A DNA stretch of 64,000 nt, from positions 1 through 64,000 of the forward strand of contig JAKFYI010000004.1 in the NCBI GenBank assembly GCA_021730985.1, given 5' to 3'. This DNA is from Hyphomicrobiales bacterium (GTDB lineage: Bacteria; Pseudomonadota; Alphaproteobacteria; Rhizobiales; Xanthobacteraceae). The notes below the pieces were generated by a model. That model was not told where the DNA came from and did no database searches. It worked only from the letters and a program-made list of their open reading frames with translations. Position 1 is the first letter of the stretch; the number at the start of each line of letters is the position of its first letter. The position numbers were made by a program, and so were the translations under genes. Positions 55,404 to 64,000 of the stretch are shown here, piece by piece.

Positions 55404-56588
55404 CTACCGCCAGAGCGCCCGGGAGGCAATCGCGGCCCCATCCACCAGCGCCTCAAGCTTCGCCCAGGCGATCTCCGGATGAACCCTGCCGCCCAGCCCG
55501 CAATCGGTGCCGGCCAGCACGTTCTCGCGGCCGACGCAGTCCGCAAAGCGCCGGATGCGGGAGGCAACCAGTTCCGGGTGCTCGACCAGGTTGGTGGAGT
55601 GGCTGACGACGCCCGGCAGGATGATCTTGCCGTCGGGCAGCTTCACGTTCTTCCACAGCGCCCACTCGTGCTCGTGGCGCACGTTGGCGGCCTCGAACGA
55701 GTAGGCCTGCGCGTTGACCTGCAGCATCAGGTCGATGACGTGCTCGAACGGCAGATCGTGGGTGTGCGGTCCGTGCCAGGAGCCCCAGCACAGGTGATAG
55801 CGCACGCGGTCCGCCGGGATGCCCTTGATCGCGTGATTGACCGCCTCGATCCGCATTCGCGCGAACTTGTTGACGTAGTCCTCGACGCTGAGCGCCGGCT
55901 TGAGCATGTCCCACCAGTCCACCACGCCCGGATCGTCGATCTGCAGAACGAAGCCGGCATCGACGATGGCGAGGTATTCCTCGCGCAACGCTTCCGCGAG
56001 CGCAAAGATGTATTCCTCGTCGGTCTTGTAATATTCGTTGTAGATGAAGTGATCGAGCCAGCCCGGCGCGATCACGCAGAAGAACGTCTCATCGACCGGG
56101 CGTCCGGCCTTGGCGACCGCGGCCTTGAACGTCTCGATCTCCAGCGCCAGCGCCGCCGCCGTGCCCTTCGACTTGACCGGCCCGGTCGCGATCATGCGCA
56201 CCCGCTCGGGCGGCATCGGCTTCTCACCGGGGACGTGGAAGATCGTGCCGGTGCCGTCGAGGTCCTTGTAGAACCCTGCGAACGCGTCGCGCTCGCGCGT
56301 AAACGATCGCGTCGAGGCGGTTTCGCCCGGCTTCAGCGGGCGCGTCTCGATGCCGGTGAGATGGCGGCCGTAGTAGGCAAAGTTGCGCGACTTCCAGAAC
56401 TCGCCATCACCGATGCAGTCGATGCCGATGTCGAGTTGGCGTTGCACCACATGCACCAGCCCGGCCTCGATTGCCGCGGGGTCGATGGTCTCGCCGCGAA
56501 ACAGCCGGAACGGCAAATCCTCGCAGCCCGGCGAATTCGGCAGCCGCCCGGCGTGCGTGGTACGGATGCGATCGGTGCTGCGTTTCAC
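55404..56588 (-). CDS. MetE-like cobalamin-independent methyltransferase family protein
   Basis: 394 residues of the UROD/MetE-C fold (annotated as methionine synthase II, cobalamin-independent). Zinc ligands by comparison with MetE: His265 and Cys267 (RYHLCWGSWHGP), Glu299 (YSFEAANVRHE) and Cys363 (AGTDCGLGGRVHPE), all present. It has only one MetE half and opens TDRIRTTHAGRLPNSPGCE, typical of the catabolic/CoM-transfer-like branch rather than true methionine synthase. Thus a thiol transfer on an organic substrate is more likely than methionine synthesis. The start overlaps the stop of a Bug receptor (ATGA), suggesting the receptor imports its substrate. Confidence 0.85.
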   Translation of the reverse strand: MKRSTDRIRTTHAGRLPNSPGCEDLPFRLFRGETIDPAAIEAGLVHVVQRQLDIGIDCIGDGEFWKSRNFAYYGRHLTGIETRPLKPGETASTRSFTRERDAFAGFYKDLDGTGTIFHVPGEKPMPPERVRMIATGPVKSKGTAAALALEIETFKAAVAKAGRPVDETFFCVIAPGWLDHFIYNEYYKTDEEYIFALAEALREEYLAIVDAGFVLQIDDPGVVDWWDMLKPALSVEDYVNKFARMRIEAVNHAIKGIPADRVRYHLCWGSWHGPHTHDLPFEHVIDLMLQVNAQAYSFEAANVRHEHEWALWKNVKLPDGKIILPGVVSHSTNLVEHPELVASRIRRFADCVGRENVLAGTDCGLGGRVHPEIAWAKLEALVDGAAIASRALWR

Positions 56589-57571
56589 TTCGGAGGTTCC
56601 ATCTTGATCTTGGCGGCCTGGATGATCTCACCATACAGCTTGGTCTCGGTTTCGAGACGCTTCGCGAATTCCAGCGGACCGGCGAAATCGATCTGCACGA
56701 AGGTCGCCTTCAACCGTTCGCGCACCGCGTCTTCCTTGGTGATCGTCTGCAGCGCGTCGGTGAGCCGGCCGAGCGTAGCCTGCGGCGTGCCTGTGGGCGC
56801 CATCATGCCCCACCACGGCATCATCGATGCTTCGGGATAGCCGAGATCGGCAAAGGTCGGAACGTCCGGGAAGTCGGCCATGCGGGTGGGCGACGACACC
56901 GCAATGGCGCGCAGGCTGCCCTGCTTCAATGCGCCCGCGATCGACGCGGTGCTGAGCGCCGCAAAGTCGATCTGCTTGCCGAGCAGCGCGGTGATCACCT
57001 CGCCGCCGCCGCGGAACGGCACATGCACCATCTGGATGCCGGCCGAGCGCGCCACCGCCTCGGCTGCCAAATGCAGTTCGGTGCCGACCCCCGACGTGCC
57101 GTAGGTGAGCTTGCCCGGGCTTTCCTTGGCATTCTTGACGATGTCGGCCAGCGACTTGATCGGCGATTCCGCGTTGACCAGCAGCCACACCGGCATCACC
57201 GCGACGACCGCAATCGGCACGAAGTCCTTGCGCGGGTCGTATTGCACCTTGTCGTTCATCAGCGGCGCGACGGTGATCGGCGCCGCGGTGGTGAACATCA
57301 GGGTGCCGCCGTCGGCCGGCGAGCGGGCCACCGCAGCGGCCGCGATCTGACCCGCAGCGCCACCACGATTTTCCACCGTGAACGATTGGCCGAGCGCCGC
57401 CTGCAGGCGCTCGGAAAAGACCCGCGCCAGGATGTCAGTCGCACCGCCGGCGCCGAATGGCACCACGACTTTGACCGGAGCCGAAGGATAGGTTTGCGCC
57501 AGGGCTGGCGAGGCGGCGGCCATCGCAATGGCGCTAGCGATTGCGGCGAAACGCGGCGCGAAGCTTGGCAT
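56585..57571 (-). CDS. Bug-family tripartite tricarboxylate transporter receptor
   Basis: 328 residues from ATG 57571, with AGGAGGAGGG six bases upstream; leader ends ASPALAQ. Bug motifs: YPSAPVKVVVPFGAGGATD, VENRGGAAGQIAAAAVA, LTYGTSGVGTELHLAAE, HVPFRGGGEVITALLG and DFPDVPTFADLGYPE. Its stop overlaps the MetE-like gene's ATG by four bases, a two-gene transport/metabolism unit. No permease nearby; it must use a shared TctAB. Confidence 0.93.
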   Translation of the reverse strand: MPSFAPRFAAIASAIAMAAASPALAQTYPSAPVKVVVPFGAGGATDILARVFSERLQAALGQSFTVENRGGAAGQIAAAAVARSPADGGTLMFTTAAPITVAPLMNDKVQYDPRKDFVPIAVVAVMPVWLLVNAESPIKSLADIVKNAKESPGKLTYGTSGVGTELHLAAEAVARSAGIQMVHVPFRGGGEVITALLGKQIDFAALSTASIAGALKQGSLRAIAVSSPTRMADFPDVPTFADLGYPEASMMPWWGMMAPTGTPQATLGRLTDALQTITKEDAVRERLKATFVQIDFAGPLEFAKRLETETKLYGEIIQAAKIKMEPPK

Positions 57572-57652
57572 GGCAAGCCCTCCTCCTGCGGTGTTTCTCG
57601 AGTGGGAAGTTATCGGTCGCGGGCGCGACACGCCAGCACGGCGGCGGCGATT

Positions 57653-58936
57653 TCAGCGCAACGCAGCGGCGCCCGTTGACGTGCGCGCAACGGGGCCGGT
57701 GCCCATCACACGGCCGGCGTGCCTTTGCAGCACGTCCGCGATCGGATTGGCGGCCCAGGCGTGGGTGACGAAGTCGGTGTGATTGACGTCAGGCCCGGTT
57801 GCCAGGAAGAAAACGTTGTCCCGCCGGTTGCGCGGCGTCATTTCGGTGACGTAGGCCACGTCGCGCTCTTCCAGCATCTTCATCAGCTCGCCGTTCCGGC
57901 GCCGGGTGGAACCGGTGTAGGCGCTGACGAAGAACGCCTGCTTGTTGCCGGCGATCCAGGCCGCGAACTTGTCGAGGTCGCCGTACAGCGCGTCGAGCAG
58001 CACAAGGCCGCGAACGCGATTTTTCACACCGCCGTGGTGCAGGCTCCACGCCGAGGCGAGATAGCCGCCGCTGTACGCCACGATCACCACCGGCATGTTG
58101 TTGAACGCGCGCCCGGACGCCGCGTTGCCATGCAGGCGCGTCAGTTGCTTGCCGGCCTCGTCGATGAAGCGCTTGAACCCGCCCGGCTCACCGAGATTGC
58201 CGGGGCTCGAGTCCGACGCCGCCACCGCGAACTGCGGTGCCACCAGGACCGCGTTGACGCCGGAGGACGAGATCTGCGCCGCGACCTGCTGCCGGTTCAA
58301 CACATCGCGCGTCAGCGTGGCGCGATGGCCGTGGAAGAACACCACCATCACGGCTGGACGGCCGGCGTCGAACGACTTGGGAATGTGCAGCAGCACGCGC
58401 CGGTCGTCGTAGGCGTTCTTCTGGCGGAACAGGCGGCCGCGCGCGGCGCGCTTTCGCATCTCGCCGTCCTCGGCGGCGTAGGACGTGGCTCTGCCGGTCA
58501 CCGGACCGTCGTAGGGAAACGGCGCGGAGTCGAATTCGACCAGCTTGGTCTTGATCACGCCCAACGCGCCATCGGCCCGCCCGGTGCGATAGCCGGGCAG
58601 AATGGCATCCGTCATCTCGTTGGCGATTTTCTTCCACGGGCTCTGCATCACCGCCGCATGGGCCGAGGCGACGCGCGTCTTCGGCTCTACAGCGTCCGCG
58701 TCCGCCGCATTGCCGTTGTTCAACAAAGGATTTTGCCCGGCGAGGTCATGGACCTGCGCAACGCGCGCGCTGGGCACGTCGGAGGCCGACAGCCAGCCGT
58801 GGTCCTGCGACACCACCTTGGCGACGGCTGCGAACATGACGAGGGTCAACAGGCTGGTCGAAGCGGCGATCAGCACGCCGGCACGGACACCGTGCCAGGT
58901 TCTGCGCTTCGGCTGCTCTGCCTGACTGCGCCTCAT
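57653..58936 (-). CDS. Membrane-anchored alpha/beta-hydrolase-like protein
   Basis: 427 residues from ATG 58936 (MRRSQAEQPKRR). A single N-terminal helix (VLIAASTSLLTLVMFAAVAK) anchors a periplasmic domain. The domain has a YDDRRVLLHIPKSFDAGRPAVMVVFFHGHRAT segment (an esterase-like first strand and oxyanion HG) and VVIVAYSGGYLASAW, a G-x-S-x-G-like elbow with Ser. A His late in NHTDFVTHAWAANPI is a catalytic candidate. Resembles polyhydroxybutyrate-depolymerase/feruloyl-esterase-like folds only loosely; substrate unknown. Long N-terminal linker of about 110 residues without recognisable domain. Confidence 0.72.
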   Translation of the reverse strand: MRRSQAEQPKRRTWHGVRAGVLIAASTSLLTLVMFAAVAKVVSQDHGWLSASDVPSARVAQVHDLAGQNPLLNNGNAADADAVEPKTRVASAHAAVMQSPWKKIANEMTDAILPGYRTGRADGALGVIKTKLVEFDSAPFPYDGPVTGRATSYAAEDGEMRKRAARGRLFRQKNAYDDRRVLLHIPKSFDAGRPAVMVVFFHGHRATLTRDVLNRQQVAAQISSSGVNAVLVAPQFAVAASDSSPGNLGEPGGFKRFIDEAGKQLTRLHGNAASGRAFNNMPVVIVAYSGGYLASAWSLHHGGVKNRVRGLVLLDALYGDLDKFAAWIAGNKQAFFVSAYTGSTRRRNGELMKMLEERDVAYVTEMTPRNRRDNVFFLATGPDVNHTDFVTHAWAANPIADVLQRHAGRVMGTGPVARTSTGAAALR

Positions 58937-59271
58937 GTCAGAAACGATCCCCTGAGCGATGAAGCTTCCCGGGCCCGCCGGCCGCCGCCAATTCCCCTGG
59001 CCGCCGTTGCGAACCCATATGGCTGGCGGGTTTGGAGCCCGCCGACCGCCTTCGACATACCATAAGAGGCCTGTCCTGCCCAAGGAACCTGGCCGTGGGC
59101 TGGCGAAGCCTTCGGAAAGCCCGGCCAAGGGGCGTTTCACCCGTGATTCACAAGGTAAATCGATATGGTTTTTAAGGAGTTACCGCACAGCCGCGATAAT
59201 AGTTGCAAAAGCGCAGATCGGACGCAGTATGGGGTCTGGGAAGGCTGTTTTTGGGTAGGGGTGGCGTTTCA
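58937..59271. other. Divergent intergenic region without recognised gene
   Basis: 335 bases between two exported-protein genes. Its last 130 bases are AT-richer (GTAAATCGATATGGTTTTTAAG, GCGATAATAGTTGC) and probably hold the promoter of the gene at 59272. I found no convincing ORF or repeat. Confidence 0.45.
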
Positions 59272-60510
59272 ATGGCATACGCGGGCAATACGGGGCCGGC
59301 AGCCATCGTGTTCAATGCGGCAAAGCGGGCGATTCTGCTGACCGGCCTGCTGGCTTTCACCGCCACCTCGGCCCTGAGCCAGGCCGCGGCGACCGCCGAC
59401 GACACCGCGCGGTTCCTGGCCAGCATGCCGGTTTCCGCCGATTCCCCCCTGGCGCCGCTGACCAAGGAGCCAAGCTGGCAGCAGCACCACGGCCAGTTCG
59501 ATGCGGCGTTCCGCAACGTCGAGGCGCGGCAGTTGTCGAAGATGCGCGCCTGGTCCGCGGCCAATGTGACCGTTCGCCAGCCGGTGCTGTTCTACATGTT
59601 CAGCGGGCCGGACTTCCTGCACGCCAACGCCTTCTTCCCCGACGCCGACACCTATGTGCTGGCCGCCCTGGAGCCGACCGGCACCATCCCTGACTTGCAG
59701 AAAATTCCGCTCAGCTCGATCTCGGGCGTGCTCGGACACCTGCGCAGCACGCTGCGGTCGTCGCTCGCCTTCAGCTTCTTCATCACCAAGGAGATGCGCG
59801 AGGAGCTCAGCGCCTCCGGGCTGAAGGGAACGCTGCCGATCCTCTATGTGTACCTGGCGCGCTCCGGCAAGACGATCCGCGAGGTCGCGCTGGTGAGCCT
59901 GGACGAGAAGGGCAACGTGCAGCCCGGCGATTCCGCCAAGAGCGGTGCGCGCGGCGTCCGCATCGTGTTCGCCGGCGGCGAAGGCCGGGCGCAGACGCTG
60001 TATTACTTCACCACCAACATCGCCAACGACGGTTTCCGGCGCAGCGGCTTCGCGGCGTTCTGCGAAAGCCTTGGCGTAGGCGACAGCTTCCTCAAGAGCG
60101 CGTCCTACCTGCCGCACCAAAGCGGCTTTACCCAGGTCCGCGACTTCATTGTCAATCGCAGCGCCACGATCCTGCAGGACGACTCCGGCATTCCGCTCGC
60201 CCGGTTCGACTCGCAGAAATGGGCGCTTCGCACCTTCGGCCGCAACGTGACCCCGATCGGAATTTTCCCGGAGTATCACCAGCCGAAGCTGAAAGAGCTT
60301 CACCAGAAGGGCCCGGAAAACCGTCTCGACTTCGGCTTCGGCTATCGGCACCGCCCCCACGAGGCGAGCCTGTTCCTGGCGACCAACCGGGATCACCAGC
60401 GGCCGGTCGAAACCACATCGGCGGTCCCCGCCACATCCGGAAGCGCGGCAGCGCGGGTCGAGCCGGCCTCGCCGCAAGCTCCGCGCCCGCCGCGCGACCT
60501 TCCGAACTGA
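59272..60510 (+). CDS. Secreted protein of unknown function
   Basis: 412 residues from ATG 59272 (AGGGGTGGCG upstream; longer frame excluded). The first 40 residues form a signal peptide (RAILLTGLLAFTATSALSQA). No known family recognised. Features: PLTKEPSWQQHHGQFDAAF, SGPDFLHANAFFPDADTYVLA, a repeated serine-rich SLAFSFFITKEMREELSASG part, GEGRAQTLYYFTTNIANDGF and LKSASYLPHQSGFTQVRDF, then a low-complexity Ala/Pro/Arg tail (about 45 residues). Overall hints of an enzyme-like mixed fold. The lone molybdenum-hydroxylase subunit begins six bases after its stop, so the two may be co-transcribed. Confidence 0.72.
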   Translation: MAYAGNTGPAAIVFNAAKRAILLTGLLAFTATSALSQAAATADDTARFLASMPVSADSPLAPLTKEPSWQQHHGQFDAAFRNVEARQLSKMRAWSAANVTVRQPVLFYMFSGPDFLHANAFFPDADTYVLAALEPTGTIPDLQKIPLSSISGVLGHLRSTLRSSLAFSFFITKEMREELSASGLKGTLPILYVYLARSGKTIREVALVSLDEKGNVQPGDSAKSGARGVRIVFAGGEGRAQTLYYFTTNIANDGFRRSGFAAFCESLGVGDSFLKSASYLPHQSGFTQVRDFIVNRSATILQDDSGIPLARFDSQKWALRTFGRNVTPIGIFPEYHQPKLKELHQKGPENRLDFGFGYRHRPHEASLFLATNRDHQRPVETTSAVPATSGSAAARVEPASPQAPRPPRDLPN

Positions 60511-60515
60511 CCGAC

Positions 60516-62873
60516 GTGCCAACGCACAACGCGCCCGGCGTGAACCAATCCTTTTACGTCGGCAAGCCGGTCAAGCGGATCGAGGACGACCCCCTCATTA
60601 GGGGGCACGGGCGCTTCCTCGACGACCTGCAGTTTCCGAACATGCTGCACGCCGCGTTCGTGCGAAGCCCTCACGCCCACGCGCTGATCCGCGGCATCGA
60701 TGCCGGTGCCGCCGCCGGCATGCCCGGCGTGCATGCCGTTCTGACGCTGGCGGACATTTTGCCGCAATTGTCGAACGAGCGGCTGCCCCTGCAATTTCGC
60801 GGCGCGAAGCTGCCGCCCGATATCACGCCGTTCGTGCTCGCCAAGGACGAGGTGGCCTACGTCGGCGAAGCCGTCGCCGTGGTGATCGCCGACTCGCGTT
60901 ATCTCGCGGAAGACGCCACCGCGCTGGTCGATGTCGATTACGAAATTCTGCCGGCCGTGTCCGACTGCCGGATCGCGGCCGAGCCCGGCGCGGCGCTGGC
61001 GCACCGCGGACGCAACAGCAACGTCATGACCGAGATCCGGCAATCCTACGGCGACGTTGCCGCGGCCTTTGCCGGCGCGGCGGGGCGGCTCAGCGTCGAT
61101 CTCAAGCAGCACCGCGGCGGCGCCCATTCGCTCGAAGGCCGCGGCGTGCTGGCGTCATATGACTCGAACGATTCCCGCCTGACGCTCTGGACCTCGACCC
61201 AACTGGCGCACGAGGTCCGTGCCTTCCTGATGGATCTCCTCAGCCTCGACGAGAACCAGATCCGCGTGGTGGCGCCCGACGTCGGCGGCGGATTCGGCGC
61301 CAAGTTCGTGATGTATCCCGAGGAGGTGGCGGTCGCCGCCGCCGGCCTGAAATTGCGCCGTCCGATCAAATGGGTGGAGGACCGCCGGGAGCACTTCCTC
61401 TCCGCCGTTCAGGAGCGCGACGAGTATTGGGCTCTCGAAGCCGCGTTCGAAACCGATGGCAAGCTGCGTGGTGTGCGCGGCCGCATGGTCCACGACCAGG
61501 GCGCCTACACGCCGCAGGGCATCAACCTGCCGTACAACGCTTCGACGGCGCTGCCGGGCCCTTACATCCTTCCGGCCTATGAGCTTCTGGTCCAGGTGGT
61601 CGAGACCAACAAGGTCGCGACCATGCCGGTGCGCGGCGCCGGCTATCCCGAAGGCGCGTTCGCCATGGAGCGCGTGCTCGATGCGATTGCGCTGAAACTC
61701 AATCTCGATCGCGCCGAAGTGCGGCGGCGCAATCTCGTGCCCGCCGAAATGATTCCCTACACCACGCCGCTGAAGGCGCGCTCCGGCTCGTCGATCACCA
61801 TCGACAGCGGCGACTTTCCGCACTGCCAGCAACTGGTGCTCGACGCCATCGGCTACGCGAACTTCCCGGCCCGCCAGGCCAAGGCGCGCGCCGAGGGACG
61901 CTACGTCGGCATCGGCATCGGCAACGGCGTCAAGGGCACCGGCCGCGGCCCGTTCGAGTCGGGCATCGTGCGGGTCGGCCGCTCGGGCCGCATCTCGGTC
62001 TACACCGGCGCGATGCCGATGGGTCAGGGCATCCGCACCGCGCTGGCGCAGATCTGCGCCGAGCAGTTCAACGTCGCACCGGCCGACATCACGGTCGTCG
62101 CAGGCGACACCGCGGTCATTCCGCATGGGCAAGGCGGCTTCGCCAGCCGCCAGACCATCACCGCCGGATCGGCGGTGCACATGGCAGCCGTCGCCGTGCG
62201 CGAGAAGGTGCTGTCGGTCGCGGCCCATCTGCTGGAGGCGAGCCCGCAGGATCTGGAGATCAAGGACGGCCAGGTTTCGATCGCCGGCACGGATCACCGC
62301 ATCACGCTGAAGACCGTGGCGGAGGCGGTGTCGGGTGTGCCCGGCTATCCGCTGCCGGGCGGCTTCGAGCCCGGGCTCGAGAGCCTGCAGAACTTCATCC
62401 CCGGCGCGCTGACCTACGGCATCGGCTGTCACGCGGTCGAGGTCGAGGTCGATGTCGACACCTGCGGCATCCGCCTGCTGCGCTACGCGGTGGTGAACGA
62501 CAGCGGCCGCATCATCAATCCGATGATCGTCGAGGGTCAGATCGTCGGCGGCGTCGTCCACGCCATCGGCAATTCTCTATTCGAGCTGATGGCCTACAAC
62601 GACGAGGCGCAGCCGCTGACGACCAACTTCGCCGACTACCTGCTGGTCAGCGCGACGGAAATCCCGCAGATCGACGTGACGTTTGTCGAATACCCGTCAA
62701 CGCTCAATCCGCTGGGGGTGAAGGGCGTCGGCGAAACCGGGTGCGTGCCGGCGGCCGGCGCGATCATTTCCGCCATCGAGAATGCGCTGACGCCGTTCGG
62801 CGTGCAGATCAGCGAATATCCGGTGACGCCGGCCGGCCTTTACAAGCTGATGCAGGGCCGCACCGCGGCCTGA
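60516..62873 (+). CDS. Lone molybdenum hydroxylase large subunit (CoxL/XdhB-like)
   Basis: About 785 residues from GTG 60516 (GTG 60540 is possible; no ATG nearby). Hammerhead FYVGKPVKRIEDDPLIRGHG, RFLDDLQFPNMLHAAFVRSP; Mo-domain LWTSTQLAHEVRAFL, DVGGGFGAKFVMYPEEVAVA, MPVRGAGYPEGAFAMERVLD, GAMPMGQGIRTALAQICAEQ, and active-site Glu in LGVKGVGETGCVPAAGA. The CO-dehydrogenase AYXCSFR loop is absent. Unlike the cluster at 20.8 kb there are no FAD and 2Fe-2S genes within reach (none to the window end), so partner subunits must come from elsewhere. Likely hydroxylates an aromatic or aldehyde compound. Confidence 0.88.
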   Translation: MPTHNAPGVNQSFYVGKPVKRIEDDPLIRGHGRFLDDLQFPNMLHAAFVRSPHAHALIRGIDAGAAAGMPGVHAVLTLADILPQLSNERLPLQFRGAKLPPDITPFVLAKDEVAYVGEAVAVVIADSRYLAEDATALVDVDYEILPAVSDCRIAAEPGAALAHRGRNSNVMTEIRQSYGDVAAAFAGAAGRLSVDLKQHRGGAHSLEGRGVLASYDSNDSRLTLWTSTQLAHEVRAFLMDLLSLDENQIRVVAPDVGGGFGAKFVMYPEEVAVAAAGLKLRRPIKWVEDRREHFLSAVQERDEYWALEAAFETDGKLRGVRGRMVHDQGAYTPQGINLPYNASTALPGPYILPAYELLVQVVETNKVATMPVRGAGYPEGAFAMERVLDAIALKLNLDRAEVRRRNLVPAEMIPYTTPLKARSGSSITIDSGDFPHCQQLVLDAIGYANFPARQAKARAEGRYVGIGIGNGVKGTGRGPFESGIVRVGRSGRISVYTGAMPMGQGIRTALAQICAEQFNVAPADITVVAGDTAVIPHGQGGFASRQTITAGSAVHMAAVAVREKVLSVAAHLLEASPQDLEIKDGQVSIAGTDHRITLKTVAEAVSGVPGYPLPGGFEPGLESLQNFIPGALTYGIGCHAVEVEVDVDTCGIRLLRYAVVNDSGRIINPMIVEGQIVGGVVHAIGNSLFELMAYNDEAQPLTTNFADYLLVSATEIPQIDVTFVEYPSTLNPLGVKGVGETGCVPAAGAIISAIENALTPFGVQISEYPVTPAGLYKLMQGRTAA

Positions 62874-63051
62874 AGGCGGCGAGCAAGTCGATCGACCCGC
62901 TTTCATGGGCATAGCCGACATGGCCGGGACTGCTACCAGGCTCGTCACAGTCGAAAGTGATCCAAGCAGACTTCGGCCTGACAGCCCGCGACCCCTTCCG
63001 GTCCCCTTGCCTGAGCCGATACGATGCCGTCTCCTGAGCCTGAGGGCGGAC

Positions 63052-64000
63052 ATGAGGCGGCGGGAATTCATCGCGGGGCTCGGCGGCGCGGCGGCTGCAT
63101 GGCCGCTCGCGGCGCGCGCACAGCAGCCGAAATTGCCGACCGTCGGGTTCCTGGGAACTGGCTCTGCTTCGTCGTGGGGCCAATGGGCCGCGGCATTTGC
63201 CGGGCGGTTGCGCGAGCTTCGCTGGATCGAGGGCCAGACCGTTGCGATCGAGTATCGCTGGGCGGATGGACGAAGCGAGCGCTATGCCGAGATTGCAGCC
63301 GAACTCGTCGGGCTCAAGGTCGATGTCATCGTCACGTCGGGGACGGCGGTACCGGCAGCAAAACACGCCACATCCACGATCCCGATCGTGTTCGCCATAG
63401 CCGTTGACCCGCTCGGCGCCGGTCTGGTCGCGAATCTTGCGCGGCCCGGCGGCAACGTGACCGGTCTCTCGCTCCAGTCCCCGGACCTTGCAGCCAAGCG
63501 AATTGAACTCTTGCGAGAGATTGTCCCCAATTTCCGTCGGCTGGCGATTTTGGGCAATGGCAGCAACCCGAACCTCGCGCTGGACATCCAAGAACTGCAA
63601 AGAGCGGCGAAACTGCTTGGGCTCGAGGTCGCCATATTCGAAATCCGGCGAGCGGAAGATATCTCACCTGCGATCGAGAAAATGAAGAATAGCGTTGACG
63701 CGCTGTATGTCGTGTCCGACCCGCTTGTGAACACCAATCGCGCTCACCTCAACGCGTCAGCGCTGGCTGTGCGTCTACCGACCATGCACGGCAATCGGGA
63801 ATACGTCGAGACCGGCGGGCTGATCTGCTACGGGCCAAACTTTTCGGGCAATTTCCGGCGCGCTGCCGACTTCGTCGATAGGATTCTGCGCGGGACGAAG
63901 CCTGCGGAACTGCCGGTCGAGCAGCCGGTCAAATTCGATCTCGTGATAAATCTGGCGACCGCACGGGCGCTTGGGCTGACGATCTCGGACTCGTTTCTGG
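63052..64000 (+). CDS. ABC transporter substrate-binding protein (PF04392-like), 3' end outside window
   Basis: Tat-exported receptor; 316 residues are visible and no stop is reached. ATG 63052 opens MRRREFIAGLGGAAAAWPLA, a twin-arginine leader ending AARAQQ. Follows family features: LPTVGFLGTGSASSWG, LRELRWIEGQTVAIEYRWAD, ARPGGNVTGLSLQSPDLAAKR and ELLREIVPNFRRLAIL. Clearly related to the gene at 7075 (same leader and framework). No permease or ATPase within the window. Confidence 0.88.
   Translation, partial: MRRREFIAGLGGAAAAWPLAARAQQPKLPTVGFLGTGSASSWGQWAAAFAGRLRELRWIEGQTVAIEYRWADGRSERYAEIAAELVGLKVDVIVTSGTAVPAAKHATSTIPIVFAIAVDPLGAGLVANLARPGGNVTGLSLQSPDLAAKRIELLREIVPNFRRLAILGNGSNPNLALDIQELQRAAKLLGLEVAIFEIRRAEDISPAIEKMKNSVDALYVVSDPLVNTNRAHLNASALAVRLPTMHGNREYVETGGLICYGPNFSGNFRRAADFVDRILRGTKPAELPVEQPVKFDLVINLATARALGLTISDSFL

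Overview
The window is uniformly high-GC, gene-dense DNA from an alphaproteobacterium of the Hyphomicrobiales (Bradyrhizobium, Rhodopseudomonas, Pseudolabrys or a relative). The pointers are many Bug-type tripartite-tricarboxylate receptors and family III CoA-transferases, orphan Tat-exported ABC receptors with an RRRKFLG or RRREFIAG leader, rhizobial-type palindromic intergenic repeats, an S21 with a long basic tail, and short proteins that resemble conserved bradyrhizobial hypotheticals. No rRNA, tRNA, CRISPR array, insertion sequence or phage gene was seen. It reads as a chromosomal segment dominated by uptake and breakdown of organic (probably aromatic or dicarboxylic) acids.

Layout. 1-11.6 kb: a protease-fold protein without a complete triad, a glutamine amidotransferase, a RutE-like nitroreductase, malonyl-CoA decarboxylase divergent from a CoA-transferase, a frameshifted secreted protein, an MBL-fold hydrolase, an orphan ABC receptor, a BNR-repeat protein, a Bug receptor and an enolase-superfamily enzyme. 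11.6-14.3 kb: small housekeeping and hypothetical genes, including rpsU. 14.3-18.7 kb: a second CoA-transferase, a higBA toxin-antitoxin pair fused by a start/stop overlap to a carboxymuconolactone-decarboxylase-like gene, a dehydrogenase with an altered active site, and a Bug receptor.

18.9-28.1 kb is the most distinctive stretch. It holds a fumarase-superfamily lyase, a CoxG-like protein, a three-subunit molybdenum hydroxylase (FAD, Mo and 2Fe-2S subunits), then a tightly coupled trio of fumarate-reductase-like flavoprotein, miniature 2Fe-2S protein and UbiD decarboxylase, closed by a strong terminator. 28.3-34.3 kb follows with an outer-membrane-type protein, an HpaB-family monooxygenase divergent from a MarR regulator over a perfect palindrome, and a complete TRAP transporter. 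Together these look like an inducible aromatic or heteroaromatic acid pathway; the substrate cannot be read from the sequence.

34.3-43.2 kb: methyltransferases, alpha/beta hydrolases (one lacking its nucleophile), a luciferase-like monooxygenase, a 40-residue zinc-ribbon protein, a GST, and a Bug receptor with a fused TctA-TctB permease. 43.3-47.2 kb: two tandem YcbB-type L,D-transpeptidases, of which the first lacks the peptidoglycan-binding domain. 47.3-55.3 kb (minus): a four-gene signalling operon of membrane sensor kinase, a kinase with six tandem GAF domains, a single-domain response regulator and a receiver-cyclase. 55.4-64 kb: a MetE-like enzyme overlapping a Bug receptor, an exported hydrolase-like protein, an unknown secreted protein, a lone molybdenum-hydroxylase large subunit and a second orphan ABC receptor cut by the window end.
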